NCBI GenBank assembly: GCA_963457665.1
Contig: OY735219.1
Span: 22,794,787 to 22,858,786, forward strand
Source of the DNA: Thysanoteuthis rhombus
Lineage: Eukaryota > Mollusca > Cephalopoda > Oegopsida > Thysanoteuthidae
Reading direction: 5' to 3'
Length of the DNA: 64,000 bases
The notes under the pieces are model-generated. The model was not told where the DNA came from, did no database searches, and saw only the letters and a program-made list of their open reading frames with translations. Below are positions 32,301 through 46,954 of this stretch, piece after piece. Made by a program: the position numbers and the translations under genes. Each line of letters opens with the position of its first letter. The first letter of the stretch is position 1.

Positions 32301-34436
32301 TATCATGACGGGATCCATTAAGGCAAGGGTTTACTGTAATTCTAACATATCCATGTTGATATGCATACATATGCACTTTAGGGTCATTGTGAGAATGCAC
32401 TTTACCATGCTTGCAAGTTGCTACAGAACTGTGATAAGACTTTTTGGAATTGTAACAAAACTGTTTCAACAGCTATGATTTCTTTCAAAACTCATTATTT
32501 CATCCACTTAAATGAGTTATGTTATCAAATTGTCCTTTGTTATTGTTATCACTAAATCAACATGGCTAATAGCTTGCTGTTGACAACTTCCTACTATGAA
32601 GAGATAAGCGATTGTAAAGCCAACATCTCCATTTCTATGCCTGTATTACTCACACGTGAGCCGTGACCTGACAAGTATACAAGCTTATACTTTCTAATAC
32701 AGTCATCTTGCATGTGTTGACTCGGGATTCTCTTGCTGTGAACTGTCCCTATTTTGCTCTCAATCTCTGGAATTCTACTTTTGAACCCCAGCAAACAATG
32801 TCTTTTTTCATCAGCATGATATTCACCAATCAGTTTTTTTAATATCAGTCATTATTAATCTTTCTGTGGGCACCTGGTGATGAGCAATGGTTAACAAGCT
32901 TATCTGGCATATCATTCACAGACCTGATAACTCTCTATTGTGTCAGCTAAAGCCAAATGTAGTTAATATTGTACACACCTGCCATGGAGTGGTTTTAGAA
33001 AGCCAGTCTTGTAGATTATTCTCTTATGGTTTAGTTCTTGTACAATTTTTATTATTTGTCAATCCTTGTGAGATGAGCTGTGGTCCACATTTGGCTGGTC
33101 AGTGATAAACTTCGTTTAGTTTGACATACAAGGGGATATACACAAATAACACAACCCCGTTATTAGCCTTAAAGTTATTTACTAAACATAGCAAGGCAAC
33201 TGTTGTAGGACACCCTAGTAATGAAGGCCCCATTCCAAAATGTTCATTAAGTATTTTTATAATCAGTGCTAAATACATGTGATTTATGCATGGATATGTA
33301 CATATAGTGTACTGACAAGTAACAGAATAGATTAAAAGAAATAGAACAATGTATCCCCCAAAAAAGTAATGGCAACCTATTCTATTTAAAATGGATATAT
33401 AAGACAATAGAATACGGTAATTTGATTAAAAAACTGTAAATACTATAGTATTTGTTTCTACTAGAGGAAGTAGGTAACCTAAAAATCATAGGCCCATGCC
33501 AACTGCCCACTGCTCCATTCTGGCTTAAGGACTGAACTTAGTAACTGGTGAAATCGGCTTGTTGCTAACCATCGCATTACTGCAAGTGCCTTCAGTAGCT
33601 ATACTTTCTCAACATGAAACCGACAGTTCTATACCAACCATTTCTTTTTTTTTTTTTTTTTCAAAATGCCTCTGATAACTAGGGTGGCCGTTGCTAACTG
33701 AAAAAGAGGGATTAGGCAGATTGATCCTCTCCAACGTGTAAAGAATGTGACTTGTACAATGCAGCTCCTCAGTAGTGTTAACAACAGGGACTACATATAA
33801 TAAAAGAAATATGTTAATGGTCACTATTGCTTTCAGTTCCCAAGAAGTAATTTAAAAGAGAATTTTTTAGTCAAACTCCAAAAAGGAGGGCAAATTAACA
33901 ACCAGCTTATGAATGGAGGACAGAATGATCAAAATAGGGACGTCTGCCCCCCCCCTCGCCAACAAGCTATCCTACGAGCATAATATTAATAAAATTAAAA
34001 TGATAAATTCTAAAATCATTTGAGATTCTGAGATTCAAATGAAGTATTTTTCATTATTTCCAAATTTCTACATTTTTTTCTTCTGCTTTATCATTTTTCA
34101 TTGGATTTATTCTTCAGCAGTTGAATTGACTGGAAAGAAAATAGAATTATTTCCATGCAAGATTTAAACATGTATCCTGTACGACTAAAGCTTGACAATT
34201 GTCATGATAGTACGTCCATACCATTTTCCATACAATTTGACAAAAAAATTCCTTGCCCCTTCTCTCGCCATCGTTTTTTACCTTTTTCTTTTTTTTACTT
34301 TTTTTTTTTCCTCCATCTTACTCACTTAAAAGTCAGCGGACTTTAGGTGCAATATCATTTCTTATATACACATTCTATATTTTGATTACTTACTTATTCC
34401 TCATCGTTCTTTCTGATGAAGAACCATAATTATAAA
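29400..34436. other. Intergenic, no recognised gene
   Basis: AT-rich sequence of about 5 kb. Open frames are short, overlap on both strands and lack family features. No transposon domain was recognised here. Confidence 0.45.
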
Positions 34437-34705
34437 TGAATTCATCATCATCATCAGTCTTTTAGCGTCCGTCGTTGGACATAGACCTTCCCCAGGATTT
34501 GCCACAATTCTCTATCATGGGCGTCGCAGAGCCAGTACTTCCTGAACCTGTCTAGCTCATCTCTTCATCTAATATTTTGCTGGCCTCGGTTGCGCATGTG
34601 GTCCTGGGGGATCCATGTCGTGAGTCACGATGTCCATCGATTGTCTGCCATTCTTGCAACATGGCCAGCCTACCGCCATTTGAGATTTTTAATAGATTCT
34701 ATAAT
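34437..34705 (-). mobile_element. 5'-truncated RTE-like LINE, minus strand
   Basis: The inverted tail CATCATCATCATCAGTC is followed by the conserved 3' region (CGTCGTTGGACATAGACCTT, CATGGCCAGCCTACCGCC). Only the last roughly 85 codons of the reverse-transcriptase frame remain. Confidence 0.8.
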
Positions 34706-34989
34706 AAATGACTTAATCTGGAGTTATTTCCCTTGGACATAATTCTTTGTCAATACATACTCAACTGAATCAATTACTTGAAAAATTACGAGAAAACTGC
34801 GAGCTTGATTGGAATAATGATAGCTTTATTCTTCAATTTTAATCATTTTAATAATATTGTGCCAAGAAACACCTCATTTTTACATTAAAACTTTTTTAAA
34901 AAAACACACAAAAATCGCGTACCGCTGTCTACGCCATTGTCAGGGGGAGTAATTGTGCACTGATCCAAACCAAAAATTTGATCAGTCCT

Positions 34990-35560
34990 TCTATAGTCGT
35001 GTTATCAACCTTTCCATAAAATATCATTTAATTCCATCGTGAACTATTGGAGATATCATGTAGACAAGCATGAAATATTGGCAATATTATGTGGTTTGGA
35101 CATATACTATGACAAAGAGAAGATAATTTTCCATGGAATCGCTTGAAAATTTAACACATTCTCCCGTAGCCTATTATCCAGACCCTTCCATAAATTTTCG
35201 TTGAAATTCATTGAGAATTCCTAGGTATCCTGTGGACAGTCATGGGCGTATACATGAATATGATTGGGGGAAAAAAACGGAAGAAAATCTCTTAATCAAA
35301 GATAAATTCCTAGATCCAACCCAACCCCTAACGTCCCCAAAATGTCATAGAAATTCATGGGTAACTTTTAGAGGTTTCGTATGGCCAGTCATGAGCGTAT
35401 AAATGTAATCGGAAAAAATCTCTCTATCAAGGATCAGCTCCGCCTCTTCTTTGGGCCATTGTCCACCCTTCCAATAAATTTCATTGAAATCCATTCTGTA
35501 CTTTTGGAGATATCGTGTCAACAGACGAACAGACACGACTGAATACATAATACTTCTCAT
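34990..35560. repeat. Four divergent tandem units
   Basis: The motif TTCCATAAA..TTTCGTTGAAATTCAT, followed by an GAGATATCGTG-like block and then a CAGTCATG or ACAGACG block, recurs near 35010, 35190, 35340 and 35470. Spacing is 130-180 bases. Confidence 0.6.
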
Positions 35561-35639
35561 CAACTTATTTGACAGCAGTAAATCATTTGAATATTTGAAA
35601 AAAATAGGAAGTCTACTCAATAATCCCCCCCCCACCAAA

Positions 35640-35860
35640 AAGAGATTTTTAAAAAAATGTTTTTGCCTTGTAGGAGTCAAAAGTGAGGGAAGCACTTTTT
35701 TCCTTTTGGCGGTCAAGATTTGGGGAAAACTTTTTTCCGTTTTTTTTTTTTTTTGTGGTCAAAATTGAGTGGAAACTTCCTTTTCTCTTTTAAGGGTCAT
35801 AATTGAAATGGAACTTCGTCTCCTGTTAGGGTCACAACCGAGAGGGAAGCTTTTTTTCTC
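35640..35860. repeat. Short GGTCAAAAT-type minisatellite
   Basis: Units of roughly 45 bases alternate a T-rich run with GGTCAAGATT, GGTCAAAATTGAG or GGGTCATAATTG. Related in pattern to 41735-42270. Confidence 0.55.
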
Positions 35861-38800
35861 TTTCAGAGAATTATAGTAATCATAGAGTAGTTTCTTTAAT
35901 TTATTCTTTTGGAAATAATCATCATATGAATTCAGTATAAAGGAAGTGACTTTGGCCCGTAAGCAAGCAAATAAGTAAGTATAAATAGGAAAATGAGTCA
36001 CAGATTACGGAGAATAGTTAAACTCTGAGAAAATCGTATCTATCACATGATATGTTGCCCTCTTCAAAGATAACATTTTGTAAACTGAAAGCCCGTATTT
36101 ACATTTTAAGAGAAAACAAGTTACATAATGAAAGTAAAAACTTTCCTAGTTTATGAGAAAAGATTATGAAATTTAGTTTCACTTGGTCATAACGATTCGA
36201 ACCTGTTCATAGATCAAAGTTAGCTCTCTTGACATTTTTTTGGGGCTTTGTCAGAATATTCGTACATTTTTTAAAGTAATCCTTGATAAATACACTTTTT
36301 TTTCTCTTCACCAACTACTGTTTTGATAGGTGAGTACTTTTCATGTGTGTAGAAATCGATTTGCAATTAGTAAAGAATAAAAAACTTTCCCTGTAACGCT
36401 GGAGAGTGATTTTTTTTTCAAGCTTTACTTGAGTGTTAAAATCTTAAATGTTATGAACTTATTTGTCATAATTTTAGTTTAGTATCCCTTTTTTATTCGA
36501 ATCTTACAAAAGTAAATGTACTATTTTCGAGAGCGAATTTTATACTGATCGGTTATGTTCTGCATAGAACTCGAAGACCTTCCCTTCCGTAGAGGGATAT
36601 AGACCGAGTCTATAACTTTCATTACTTAATGAGGATGAAAACAAAGAAAAGAGTTATTCCGAGAAAATATCATCTTTTATTTTTCTGGTTAATTCACGGC
36701 ATCACGACAAATGTGATCTTGAAGAAAAAATTATTTCATTATTAGCCTTCCTTGTATTTTTAGTCAAAATATTTTCATGAGTCGCCAATCACCATTAACT
36801 TGCAGACCCTATAAGCAAAATGATAATAATAATTCCAATTATTTTGCAGGGATTGTTAGGATTTTGTTGATTTTTGCTTACACGGAAATAAAATAATTGC
36901 TGCTATGAATGTCAACTAGAGAAGGGAGGTAACTTCGATGATGGCTAAAAATGGCTAGATCTTTCCCGTTTTAATTTCCAGCTAACTTCATAACTAAAAA
37001 ATGCTAAGCACGCTCGATAACACTGAACGCTGAAATTTTTGGATGTTTGAATTTCATGTTCATCAATATATTATTTAAGGAAAATTAAGTAAGCTCGAAA
37101 ACATTAAAAATAAAACATATATATTTAAAAAAATCGAAATTTACGTATTATTAATAATTACTAAAGCCTTTGTATGACTTTTAAGCATACTTAACATTGA
37201 CTGACGCCATAATGAAAATAAATATATTGTTATATATATATTTTTCTAACCAATAAAAGAATTACCTGTATTGATCTGATATCAAATTGATAAATGTCTC
37301 ATATTTCTAACCCTCAGCGTATTGATCTGATCTCAACACCATTCTAAGAATTGGAGAATACGATTTTAAGTAATATGTTTATAAGATTATTCATTTGTGG
37401 CTATTAAGTTTGCTAGAAATGAAAAATGAACAAATCCAGTAACTTTCAGCGATCTTCAATCAACCAAGGGAAGTAGCTCTTGCTGGTATTTAGGGAAGCC
37501 ACACCCGTGCGTGCAAAGATAACCAGGATTTTTTTTTTCTTTTTTTGCGTTAACCTAGTTTCACGATCAGATATATCTTCTGTGGCCATTTGATCAAAGT
37601 GTAGTATCTGCTCAGCTCACGCCAACAAAATGGGACTAAAATCACACGGTAGCGTTAGCCTGAGTTACCCGAAACACGCAAATCGAAGAAAAGTCACAAC
37701 CAAGGTTTCTTGGGAGGAAAACGTTAAAAGTAATAAGAAATTTTGTTCAATTAGTACTGGATAAACGTTAGCGTTGAAAAAAATGGCTTCTTCCATTTAA
37801 CTTTTGAGCAATATTGCTACATTCGTTTATCTTTTACGATTGTGATTATGATGACATTGTTCCGTGTGACTAGGTTGTAAATTGTAGCTCTTCTCTGGAT
37901 GTTTCCCCAATTCATTTATATCGTCTGTGCAATGTGGGATCGATGCTTGCACTGTATATTCTAGTTGGTTTTATTTACTTACTCCAATTATTGAATCTTC
38001 CATCGTCTAGAGTGGGGAAGGAAATAGTGACTTTTTAACTTTTGTTGATATTTTCTATATGTATTCTTATTTCCCTTACAAAAAAATAAAATGACTTCTT
38101 TCTTCAAAATAAATCATATAATTAATATGATTAACATTGTTTCTTTTTTGACTGGAAATAAAATTGTTTTTTTTTTTTTGTTTTTTTGTTATGCAACAAT
38201 TGTTTGATTGTTGTGTCTTGTTTCTTAAAAAAATGCTTTTTGCAATAAAGAAAAAAAAAACCCTCGTAACGCTAAACAATGTCATCATTACCGCAATCGT
38301 GAGCGATAAACAGAGATGGCAATATTGTTGAAAAGTCGAGTTGATTAATAAACTGCTTTTTTCAGCTTCTGTCCCCTACACTCCCTTCTTGACATAACGA
38401 TTCAAATAGCTTCCTTCTGTGTCTACCCATTCATTAAATCATCTTTCCTTTTTATCCACTCTTTCTTTGTTGAAGCGTTACGTTTTCAATTCTGAACATC
38501 GCACCGAAAAGGGTTAACTTTACTTTTTCAAAATTCAAAACATTGAATAAATGATATAACAAACTGATTCATAATGTTAAGTCTTTTTTCTGGCTTTTAT
38601 TTACGAATTTGTGTTCATTGTCGCAAAATATCTAGTTTTAGAATTGCAAAATAATCAAACTTGGGAAGAGGCAGAGAAAACAGGCAGATTTTTTTTATGG
38701 CTAGTTTATCTCAATTAGATAACGAAAAGATGAAGTAGTGTTAATGGTTCTAAACAATGTATTGGTCAGCTATCAAAGTTAAAATAAATTCAATAAGTTA

Positions 38801-38890
38801 TATGTTATGGGATAATTTTTCTTCTTACTGTAGCTGCTCTTCTATTTTTAGTTAAAATCAAGCACAAAAATAGAAAAGTATCATCTTTAG
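35861..38890. other. Intergenic, no recognised gene
   Basis: About 3 kb of AT-rich sequence with only short, unsupported frames. Confidence 0.45.
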
Positions 38891-38899
38891 ATGATAAAC

Positions 38900-40050
38900 C
38901 TTGAATTTAGGCCCATATGCAAAATATCACTACCTCCACTACTGTCTACAGAAGATCTGAACGGACATATTCACTCGCTCTTTTGCCCCGACTTCTCTCT
39001 TGGATCAGTATCATTCTCCCCACTACCCAGACAATGTGAACTCTACCGTTTTTTCACAGTGACCAATCACTGTACTAATCATTGCCAATTTCATTTCAAA
39101 GATGTTGAGGCATCTCTCATACATTCTACTCAGTTGTGTCCTCTCCTCTAGCTCAAAACGCGTATTCACATCTCCATCTCTTGTGAATGAAATGGCAATG
39201 CATTTACTACACAACAGTCACGATCATCTTCTTTTTTTTATTCTCCTTACTCCAGGAAGTGCACATGGCTTGAACCCCATGAGTTTTCTGTGACTTGAAT
39301 AGTCCTTCTGTCATATGTTCTTCAGCGTCTGAGAATGGCCTCCAAGTTGCTCATAAGCAGTCACAAATTCATTGCCCACAACTTGACAGTTAAGCATACC
39401 ACTGATACCGGGTCTCCATAATCATTCCTTGTTATTCTCCAAGCCTTATGGATTCAAACCGTTTCAATTACCTCCACTTTACTAACACAGGCATACTTTG
39501 CACAGGGCTGTTACCTTTTGCTTAGACTCTATCTTCTATCTTTCTCCTCTACTTAGCTACAAGGTTACGTTATACACACATTCCATCATGGATCCAATCT
39601 ACATCTTAAATAATCTAATAACCAACTCTCTCCTTCTCTATAATGATGCTATGTAGCAATCTAATCTAATCAAGCCTCTTCTCTATCACAATCGATTGTA
39701 TTAATGTTTACATGTATTTCCTTTCAGCTCAGTATGTATTGTCATGAATGCATATTTCTTTAAATGTGTATCTTATTTGTCCAAACATTCCTTTGTTACT
39801 TTATCACAATTACAAACTCAGTTTAATCTCTGCATCCATATCTACACTTGCGGCACGTATTCTCCCTTCTGTTGTGGTGATTATCAACTACCCTCCTCCT
39901 TCAACACTTATAGTACGTAGGCCCATGGAGGTAAACTCAAAAATTCCTTCGTACTCAACAACTACACCATCTCATTGCTACAAGGAACCAACTACCATTA
40001 CTACTCTCCCTCACGCAATATACAAACCATTACTCCACATTACCTTAAAT
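38900..40050 (+). mobile_element. LTR-like element, family 2, copy 1
   Basis: C-rich block sharing long stretches with 61795-62490: GTGTCCTCT.CTCTAGCTCAA, CACATGGCTT.AACCCCAT, CAAGTTGCTCATA.GCA.TCAC and ATTC.TCGCCCACAACTTG. It also shares CAGCGTCTGAGAAT.GCC with the solo LTR at 18848-19826, so the two families are distant relatives. The ends are not precisely defined. Confidence 0.55.
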
Positions 40051-40054
40051 TAAG

Positions 40055-41734
40055 AGAACAACTTGTGATGGGAAGTACAAAATAAACAGAAGTAGCTATA
40101 TTGCTAAAGTTGGCCATTTTATAGCTAAGATTTTCTCAGCTCCAGATAAACAAGGATAGCCATATTATTTTAACTCAATTTATACTAATCGAATATTTTT
40201 TTCAAAAATTTGAATGAATAAAGTTTTTTTGTGATATATTAACCAACATATTTAGTAAGTGTTGTCTAGTTACTTATCTAATTCATAAATTCATATCACA
40301 TTGTTTCACATGAAATGTCATTTTTGATGATACACATTGTAAGATGAAATATTTCCATAGTGTAAATATACCTAAATCCATAAGGATTAGATTTAGATTG
40401 GATCAACTAGAATATGTCGAAAAGATTTAATTTAATTGTTCATGTACATTTTGCCTTCACCCAGATTGTCTACAATCTTCATGTCTACACCCAGTTTGTC
40501 TAAGCTATTATGAAAAATACTAAATCGGATTTTGTCAACAATTTATTGTGTAAAAATATTGGAAATTGAAGAATCAATATTTTTTTAGATATCAGAGATG
40601 TATTATAATTTTTAATTCTTATATTTCATATTGAGACACTGGAAATTGCAAAAATTAATAATATCAATTTTAAACAAATTTTGTGGCTCTGGTATTTATA
40701 TGTGTAGATATCTATTCATACAAATCAAAAACGAAGAGGACAAAATAAAGCAAATAAGAATGATAGAATAATTAAATGAATGAATTAAAATGAATAATAG
40801 TCTTTTTTGTCTTCTTTTTCAACAAAATGAAGAAGAAACTCTTAAATTTCCTCCCTTGGAGAATTTCTCCTTCATTTTGATATAATTCATTGGTTATTGT
40901 TACGTTTAGTGCCAAAAGACCACGTGATTTTCCAAGTATCAAGAGAGGTAATAAATCATGAAGTTCCACATGCTTGCTCATTCGATGTTAAAAATAGTCC
41001 ACAAATTTGGTACTCCACACACTTGCTAGCTTGTTGTTAAAAACAGTGCACAGTAGTTGGGTATCATTTTGAATATCAAGTGAGTGATAGGATGGAAATT
41101 TGCAATTCATTACCTCCCTTGATTCTCAGAGAATCAAGTGACTTTTTGACACTAAAAGTTGCGACTCAATTAGTTATAATTTGAGGTTTTCGAGTTCTTG
41201 TTGTGATGTCAATGAACTTTTGACAATAAAACGATACTTGTTGATAAAAACATCTGAAACTTGAAATGTATGCCAAATTTACTGAAATAATTTTTGTATT
41301 ATTAGTAAGATGTATGCTTGTAGAAAAATCTCATATCAAAATTATTTGTGTAGACATTATAAACCCAATGGAATTTGCATTTGTAAAGTTATTTTTTTAT
41401 TGAGCAAACTGCTGTGACATGGTGTACAATAATTTAAATTTGAACTGATTTAAATCATCAACATTTATTTTTTTTATTTCATAATATGTGACTTTATCTA
41501 AGATATTACTTTTTTTACTGAAAAATTTTCCTGTGGCATTCTTAGATGTGCTAAGCATCGGCAATCGTGGACAAAAACAAATAAATTAAAATTCAGGAAG
41601 GACTACCACCATCCTTAAGAGGCATTTGCTTCAACTCCTATGAATCTAATCTTGCTTTTGTATCTGGTGTTGATAAAAATTCTTTTTAAAATCTTGGCTT
41701 ATGACCAGTTGACAAAATCAACGGGCCAATTGGG
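40055..41734. other. Intergenic, no recognised gene
   Basis: AT-rich with no supported gene or named repeat. Confidence 0.45.
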
Positions 41735-42270
41735 GTCAAAATCATAAGGGAATTGTTTTTTCCACTTTCAGGATTCAGAATGAATTTTTTTCACTTTTAG
41801 GAGTGAAAATCAAGGAGGAATTTTTTCTCCCACTTTTAGGGGCCAGAATCATGAGGAAATTCTTTTTTCCACATTTAGGGGTCAAAACCGGGGGGGAGAC
41901 TTTTTTCCACTTTTAGGGGGGCTGTATCAAAGAGGAATTTTTTTCTCCACTTTATAGGGGTTGATATCAAAGGGGAATTGTTTTTCCTACTCTTAGGGTC
42001 AGGACTGAGGGGAAATTTTTTTCCGCTTTCAGGGGAACTCAGCTTTCCTAGAATTGAGAGGCAATTCTTTATTCCACATTTAGGGGTTAGAGATGAGAGG
42101 ATATTATTCTTTTCCTCTTTTAGGAGTCAAAATCAGAGAGAAACTTTTTGTTGGTTAGAATCGATAAGGAATTCTTTTTCCCACTTTTAGCATTCAAAAT
42201 CAGTGGGAAATCCTTAGTTCTCTATTTTAGGGGTAAAAATTGAGGTGGGTACTCAACATTTTTTCAAGAG
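41735..42270. repeat. GGGGTCAAAATC minisatellite
   Basis: About a dozen units of roughly 45 bases built from CCACTTTTAGGGG, TCAAAATC and A.GGGGAATTTTTTTC. The plus-strand frame at 41978-42190 is a translation of the repeat. Confidence 0.75.
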
Positions 42271-44089
42271 GGCAGGAAATTTACGTGGTATCAAAGAGAG
42301 ATGGGAAGGGGAAAAGACATTTAGGCAGTTTAATCCGAAGGTAGGAAGTGAGAGAACAGAAAAGAAACTTAGGTAGTTTACTGAGGGAGGGGAGGAAATC
42401 TTTGGTATATGAAACTAATCCATATTTGTACAACAGATATAATCATGAGCCAGTGATGAAGATTGGAAAGGATAACAGGGTGAATGTGAAGATAAAGGTA
42501 TTGGCATGAGATAATTTAACACCCATGGAATTTCCACAGATTTAGCTAGTTAAATAACATTTTGATAAAATAAATGTTGAAAAATGAAAATGCTTTTAGG
42601 TATTTTAAGATTTTTTTTATGTTAACCTGAAAATAAAGTTGGTACTATATCTTCCCACAAGATAAGAAGTAGTGGATCAACGATCTGACTTTCAGGCTTG
42701 TTTCCTTTCCAGAAACCAAAATTGTGTCTTTTCTTCCTATTACATTTCTTAGGTAGCTTAGGGTAACACTATATCGTGACTTTAGTTCTGTGGCTTTATT
42801 CTGGGATTCCAACAAAACATAGCATTGACTTCGCGTTTTCAATTTAAAAAGTTTTTATGGTTGTATTTTAATCTATTTCGTCTTTGGTTACCATTTTTTC
42901 TCGAGTTTTACAAAACAAACAATAATTTGATTTCAAAACATACTAAGCAAACAGAATTAAAATGATATAAATGAATTAAAACGATTCAATTTAAAAAGTT
43001 TTTATGATTGTATTTTAATTTTTTTATCTTGGGTTGATATTTTTTTCTCGAGTTTAACAAAACAAACAATAATTTACACATGAAACACAGCAATCTGGTT
43101 TTAAAAAATACTAAACAAACAGAATTAAGATGATATAAATGAATTCAAATCATTGAGTGAAAACAAATGATTGGACATTTTTGGTGTGTGAAATGTGAGG
43201 TGAGAAAATTTTGAGAAGGAATTCTATCACATGGTCTAGTGATGTGACAACAATAGATAAAATTTTAACTCATTTTTTGTAAATTGATTAAAGAGGGAAA
43301 CAATCAAATACAATCAGAGTAACATTTGAAATTGAAAATGGGAAATTAATGCTATGTTCCATTGATGTGAGAAAAATAAATACAACTCTCTGATCTTGAA
43401 TCAAAGGCTGCAGAAAGGATGGTCCAATTTAGATCACAAAACTAGGAGTATGCCCTATTTTCAATAAACTGATTATAATCAATAAATTTTGATAGTTTAC
43501 AATATAATTTCAATTTAAAGTAGGATGAGTTCCAGTTGTTCAGGGGTAAGAACTGTCATGCATTGAACAAGCCACCATTTGGCATAGAGGGTTGGAAGTT
43601 TGATTCTTACCTGGAACTTATTCTTTATTCTAATCCATGCTGAAGCAATACCAAGCTTTGGTTTAATTGTGATAAAAAGCGTCGACAATCAAAATGAAAG
43701 AATATTGTAGCAAAAAATTAATGATTCCCAATACTTCATCGTTAATCGAGGTGATGGGAAATTGGTAACAGTGCAATTTTTGATCCTGCTCATGAAAAGA
43801 GTGACTAAACTATTGCGTCATGAGACGACCAAACAATTCTTAACAAGAAAATTTGTAAAGTTCATGTTGAAAATGGTGTTGACCAGCAATGCTGAAATAT
43901 CACCAATAAAAAAAGTAACGTCATATGTTCATTGGAAAAAAAATCTTGTAAATACTTAAAAAAGCTAGATTGTATCTTTGATCTATATGTCTTTTCTGTG
44001 CTGAGAATCACCCAATTATCTGTTACTCACCCTGAAATTGTACCACTGATGACAGCTTAAACTATTATTATTATATAAGGGTCACCGAC
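42271..44089. other. Intergenic, no recognised gene
   Basis: Contains a local direct repeat at about 42841-42960 and 42986-43140 (AAAAAGTTTTTATGATTGTA...ACAAAACAAACAATAATTT...ATGATATAAATGAATT). 43723-43959 has an open frame without family resemblance and a parallel frame that would need frameshifts. Confidence 0.4.
43528..43620 (+). mobile_element. tRNA-derived SINE head
   Basis: A-box-like GTTCAGGGGTAAGAACTG and B-box-like GGAAGTTTGATTCTTAC are spaced as in tRNA-derived SINEs, followed by an AT-rich body. Confidence 0.4.
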
Positions 44090-44345
44090 CAGTAAAAATG
44101 AAAAATAATTTCACCATCTTTTTTGACCCTGAAAAGAGGAAAAAATGTTCTTCACTATTGACCCCTGAAAAGTAATTAAAAAAATTTCTACTCACTTTTG
44201 ACGCCCAAACAAGGAATAGGAGTTAACCCTCACTTCTGATGCCTAAAACAAAAAAAAATGTTACCCTATCTATAAAAAAAAACAAAGTCCCCCTCCATTT
44301 CAATCCCTGAAGGAGAAAAAAAATGTTCTCATAACTCTTGGTCCT
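44090..44345. repeat. Inverted relative of the GGGGTCAAAATC minisatellite
   Basis: Units alternating TTTTGACCCTGAAAAG-like and AAAAAAATGTTC-like blocks are the reverse-complement type of the repeat at 41735-42270. Confidence 0.55.
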
Positions 44346-44886
44346 AACTTTTAAGAAAAATGTGATCAGAAGATAAAGCCATGTAAAAAAATTAACTTGC
44401 AAAAGAAATTGTTGTTAGAAATGGAACCCCTCTCCTAATGCATCAGTTGAAAATCACCCAGATTTATTTTATTCTTCAAGTTAGAGCACATGGAGGCTGT
44501 AGCTCTAACCATAGTGCCTACTACATGCCATTTTTGCTGACTTACAGTAACATGCAAATAGGAAAACTAGTTTTATTATATCAATAAACAATCCAATGAA
44601 TAATAAAGATTGACGGTAAATTAGGTTTTATTCTAGTAAATCATAATCTATTCTTACTAAATATTCAGTTTAATTCAGATTAATTTAAACAAACTGAAAT
44701 ATCAGGGTAAATTTAAATAAAAACTGTCATTCATTTTCAAGCTTTTACCTTCATTTACTACGGATAAATTGAAAACCAAAATTGAATAAAAAATCTTATT
44801 TGGAAATAATTGACTGAAATGACACCAAAAATATTTTTTAAATTCTTATACATCTTTAGTGTTTAAAGCTGTAAAGCTTTCCAGAC

Positions 44887-45377
<491 letters not shown>

Positions 45378-45503
45378 TGGAAGGCTGTTTTTTCTAGCTA
45401 AGGCCAAAAAATTAAACCAGTAAAATTCTAAGTCTTCCTTGAATCATTTTGGAGAAAAAAGGTGGTATATGTATATGTATGTATATATATGTATATCGAT
45501 GCT

Positions 45504-45536
45504 CTTACCATTGAGCTAAACAGCTGCTGATAATGC
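45504..45536 (-). mobile_element. tRNA-like SINE head, truncated
   Basis: The minus strand reads GTTTAGCTCAATGGTAAGAG, an excellent A-box/D-arm, then loses tRNA similarity at a TA-rich run. No B-box follows, so it is not a tRNA gene. Confidence 0.4.
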
Positions 45537-45539
45537 AAA

Positions 45540-46950
45540 GGCTAAATAACAGCTTTCAACTCAAATTCTCCTCTTGTTTCAGCCAGTTTTTCCCAACATA
45601 TGCTAATGTGATTTTTGTAATTTTCCAGTGTTTTCTATTATATACACAGAAATAGATATTATGGTACCATGGTGTAAATCATTCTTATTAGGATCATCAG
45701 TGATTTACCATGTAACCGTTTTGGGAATTTAAAAAGAAAACAGTTATACTAGCATTACTCCCCAGTAATGTTGAACAAATACCACCTCACTTTGAGCTAT
45801 GATTTTAATATATAGCTTTATTTCATTATTAGGGATATGTCATAATACATGTAATTTATTATTTTACACAGAGTATTATCATAATCTATTATACATGGAT
45901 GTTTTTTTTATACTACACATTATTTAACATACACATATATACATACTTGCAAGGAATCCTGACATTGTCCGGGGAAAAAAAAGCTGGACATTTGACAATA
46001 CAGAAATAAGACATGTTCTCTAATAAATGTTTTCTCACACAATGCAACCAGGTGGGTAGGGGTAGCATGAGCCAAAAAAATGTTTGTGTGTGGCAACTGG
46101 CAGATTGCGCGATCAGTTCTTATTACGGGTGTTGCATCACCTTGGTAGGTCCCCGCACACACCCACACAGTGGAAAGTATGTTCTTTAATATATCTCTTT
46201 TTACACGACATAACACATGGATAAAAAAAATTATTTACATCAAGAGCTTATTCTTTACTTCTGATCTACACAGTTAACTGAATATTATAGATTTACTTCC
46301 TGAGTTGATTTGTACTTGAAAACGTTTAACATTCATTTAACTACAAAAACCGAAAAACTGAACAAGATTTGTTTTTTTGTTTTTTTCTGTTACTTTCCAT
46401 CGATGAGATCTCCATCACATTTTGGAAAGAGTCAGTTTTAGAAGAAGACAAATCTTTAGTTTAATTTTTAATTATGTTCCGATAAATGTTTTTGAAAAAT
46501 TATTTTGGATGATCGTACTGTAGATGGAAAGTGAGTTTCCAGTTGAGCATTATAGTTACATCATTTCTAAACCCCTAGTTTGAGAGGTGCTGGTTTACAA
46601 TTATTCATTTGATAAGATAAATAGGCAGGCTCTTGCCAGTTAACTCTCTACACAGCATTAATGGCTGCTGCTGTAGATGTCAGTTTATATTTCCTACCTT
46701 GCCCCCTTTTCTAACTCTATCAGGCATGAACACAAACATGATTACAGGCAACCAAATTTATGTATATAAAGGATATATATATATATACCACTCATAACTA
46801 CCTTCCACGACACACTCCCACCTCTGTCACATATAATTAATAAAAGATGGAATATACTTATACTTAAAACAGAACTCAAAGAAATCTTCAAAAAATAATG
46901 TGTTATTGCCCACTGCAAACCCTAAAATAATAAACAAAGTCTGACACTAT
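45540..46950. other. Intergenic, no recognised gene
   Basis: A 98-codon minus-strand frame at 45920-46216 lies in a less AT-rich patch, but I recognise no family. It looks like part of an unnamed repeat. Confidence 0.4.
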
Positions 46951-46954
46951 CATC

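Noticed and set aside
43723..43959. Possible exon or transposase piece
   Set aside because: The open frame has no family resemblance, no convincing splice borders and competes with another frame.
45504..45536. Functional tRNA gene
   Set aside because: Only the A-box arm is present; the rest of the cloverleaf is missing.
45920..46216. 98-codon minus-strand frame in a less AT-rich patch
   Set aside because: No family recognised and no splice or promoter context; possibly an unnamed repeat.
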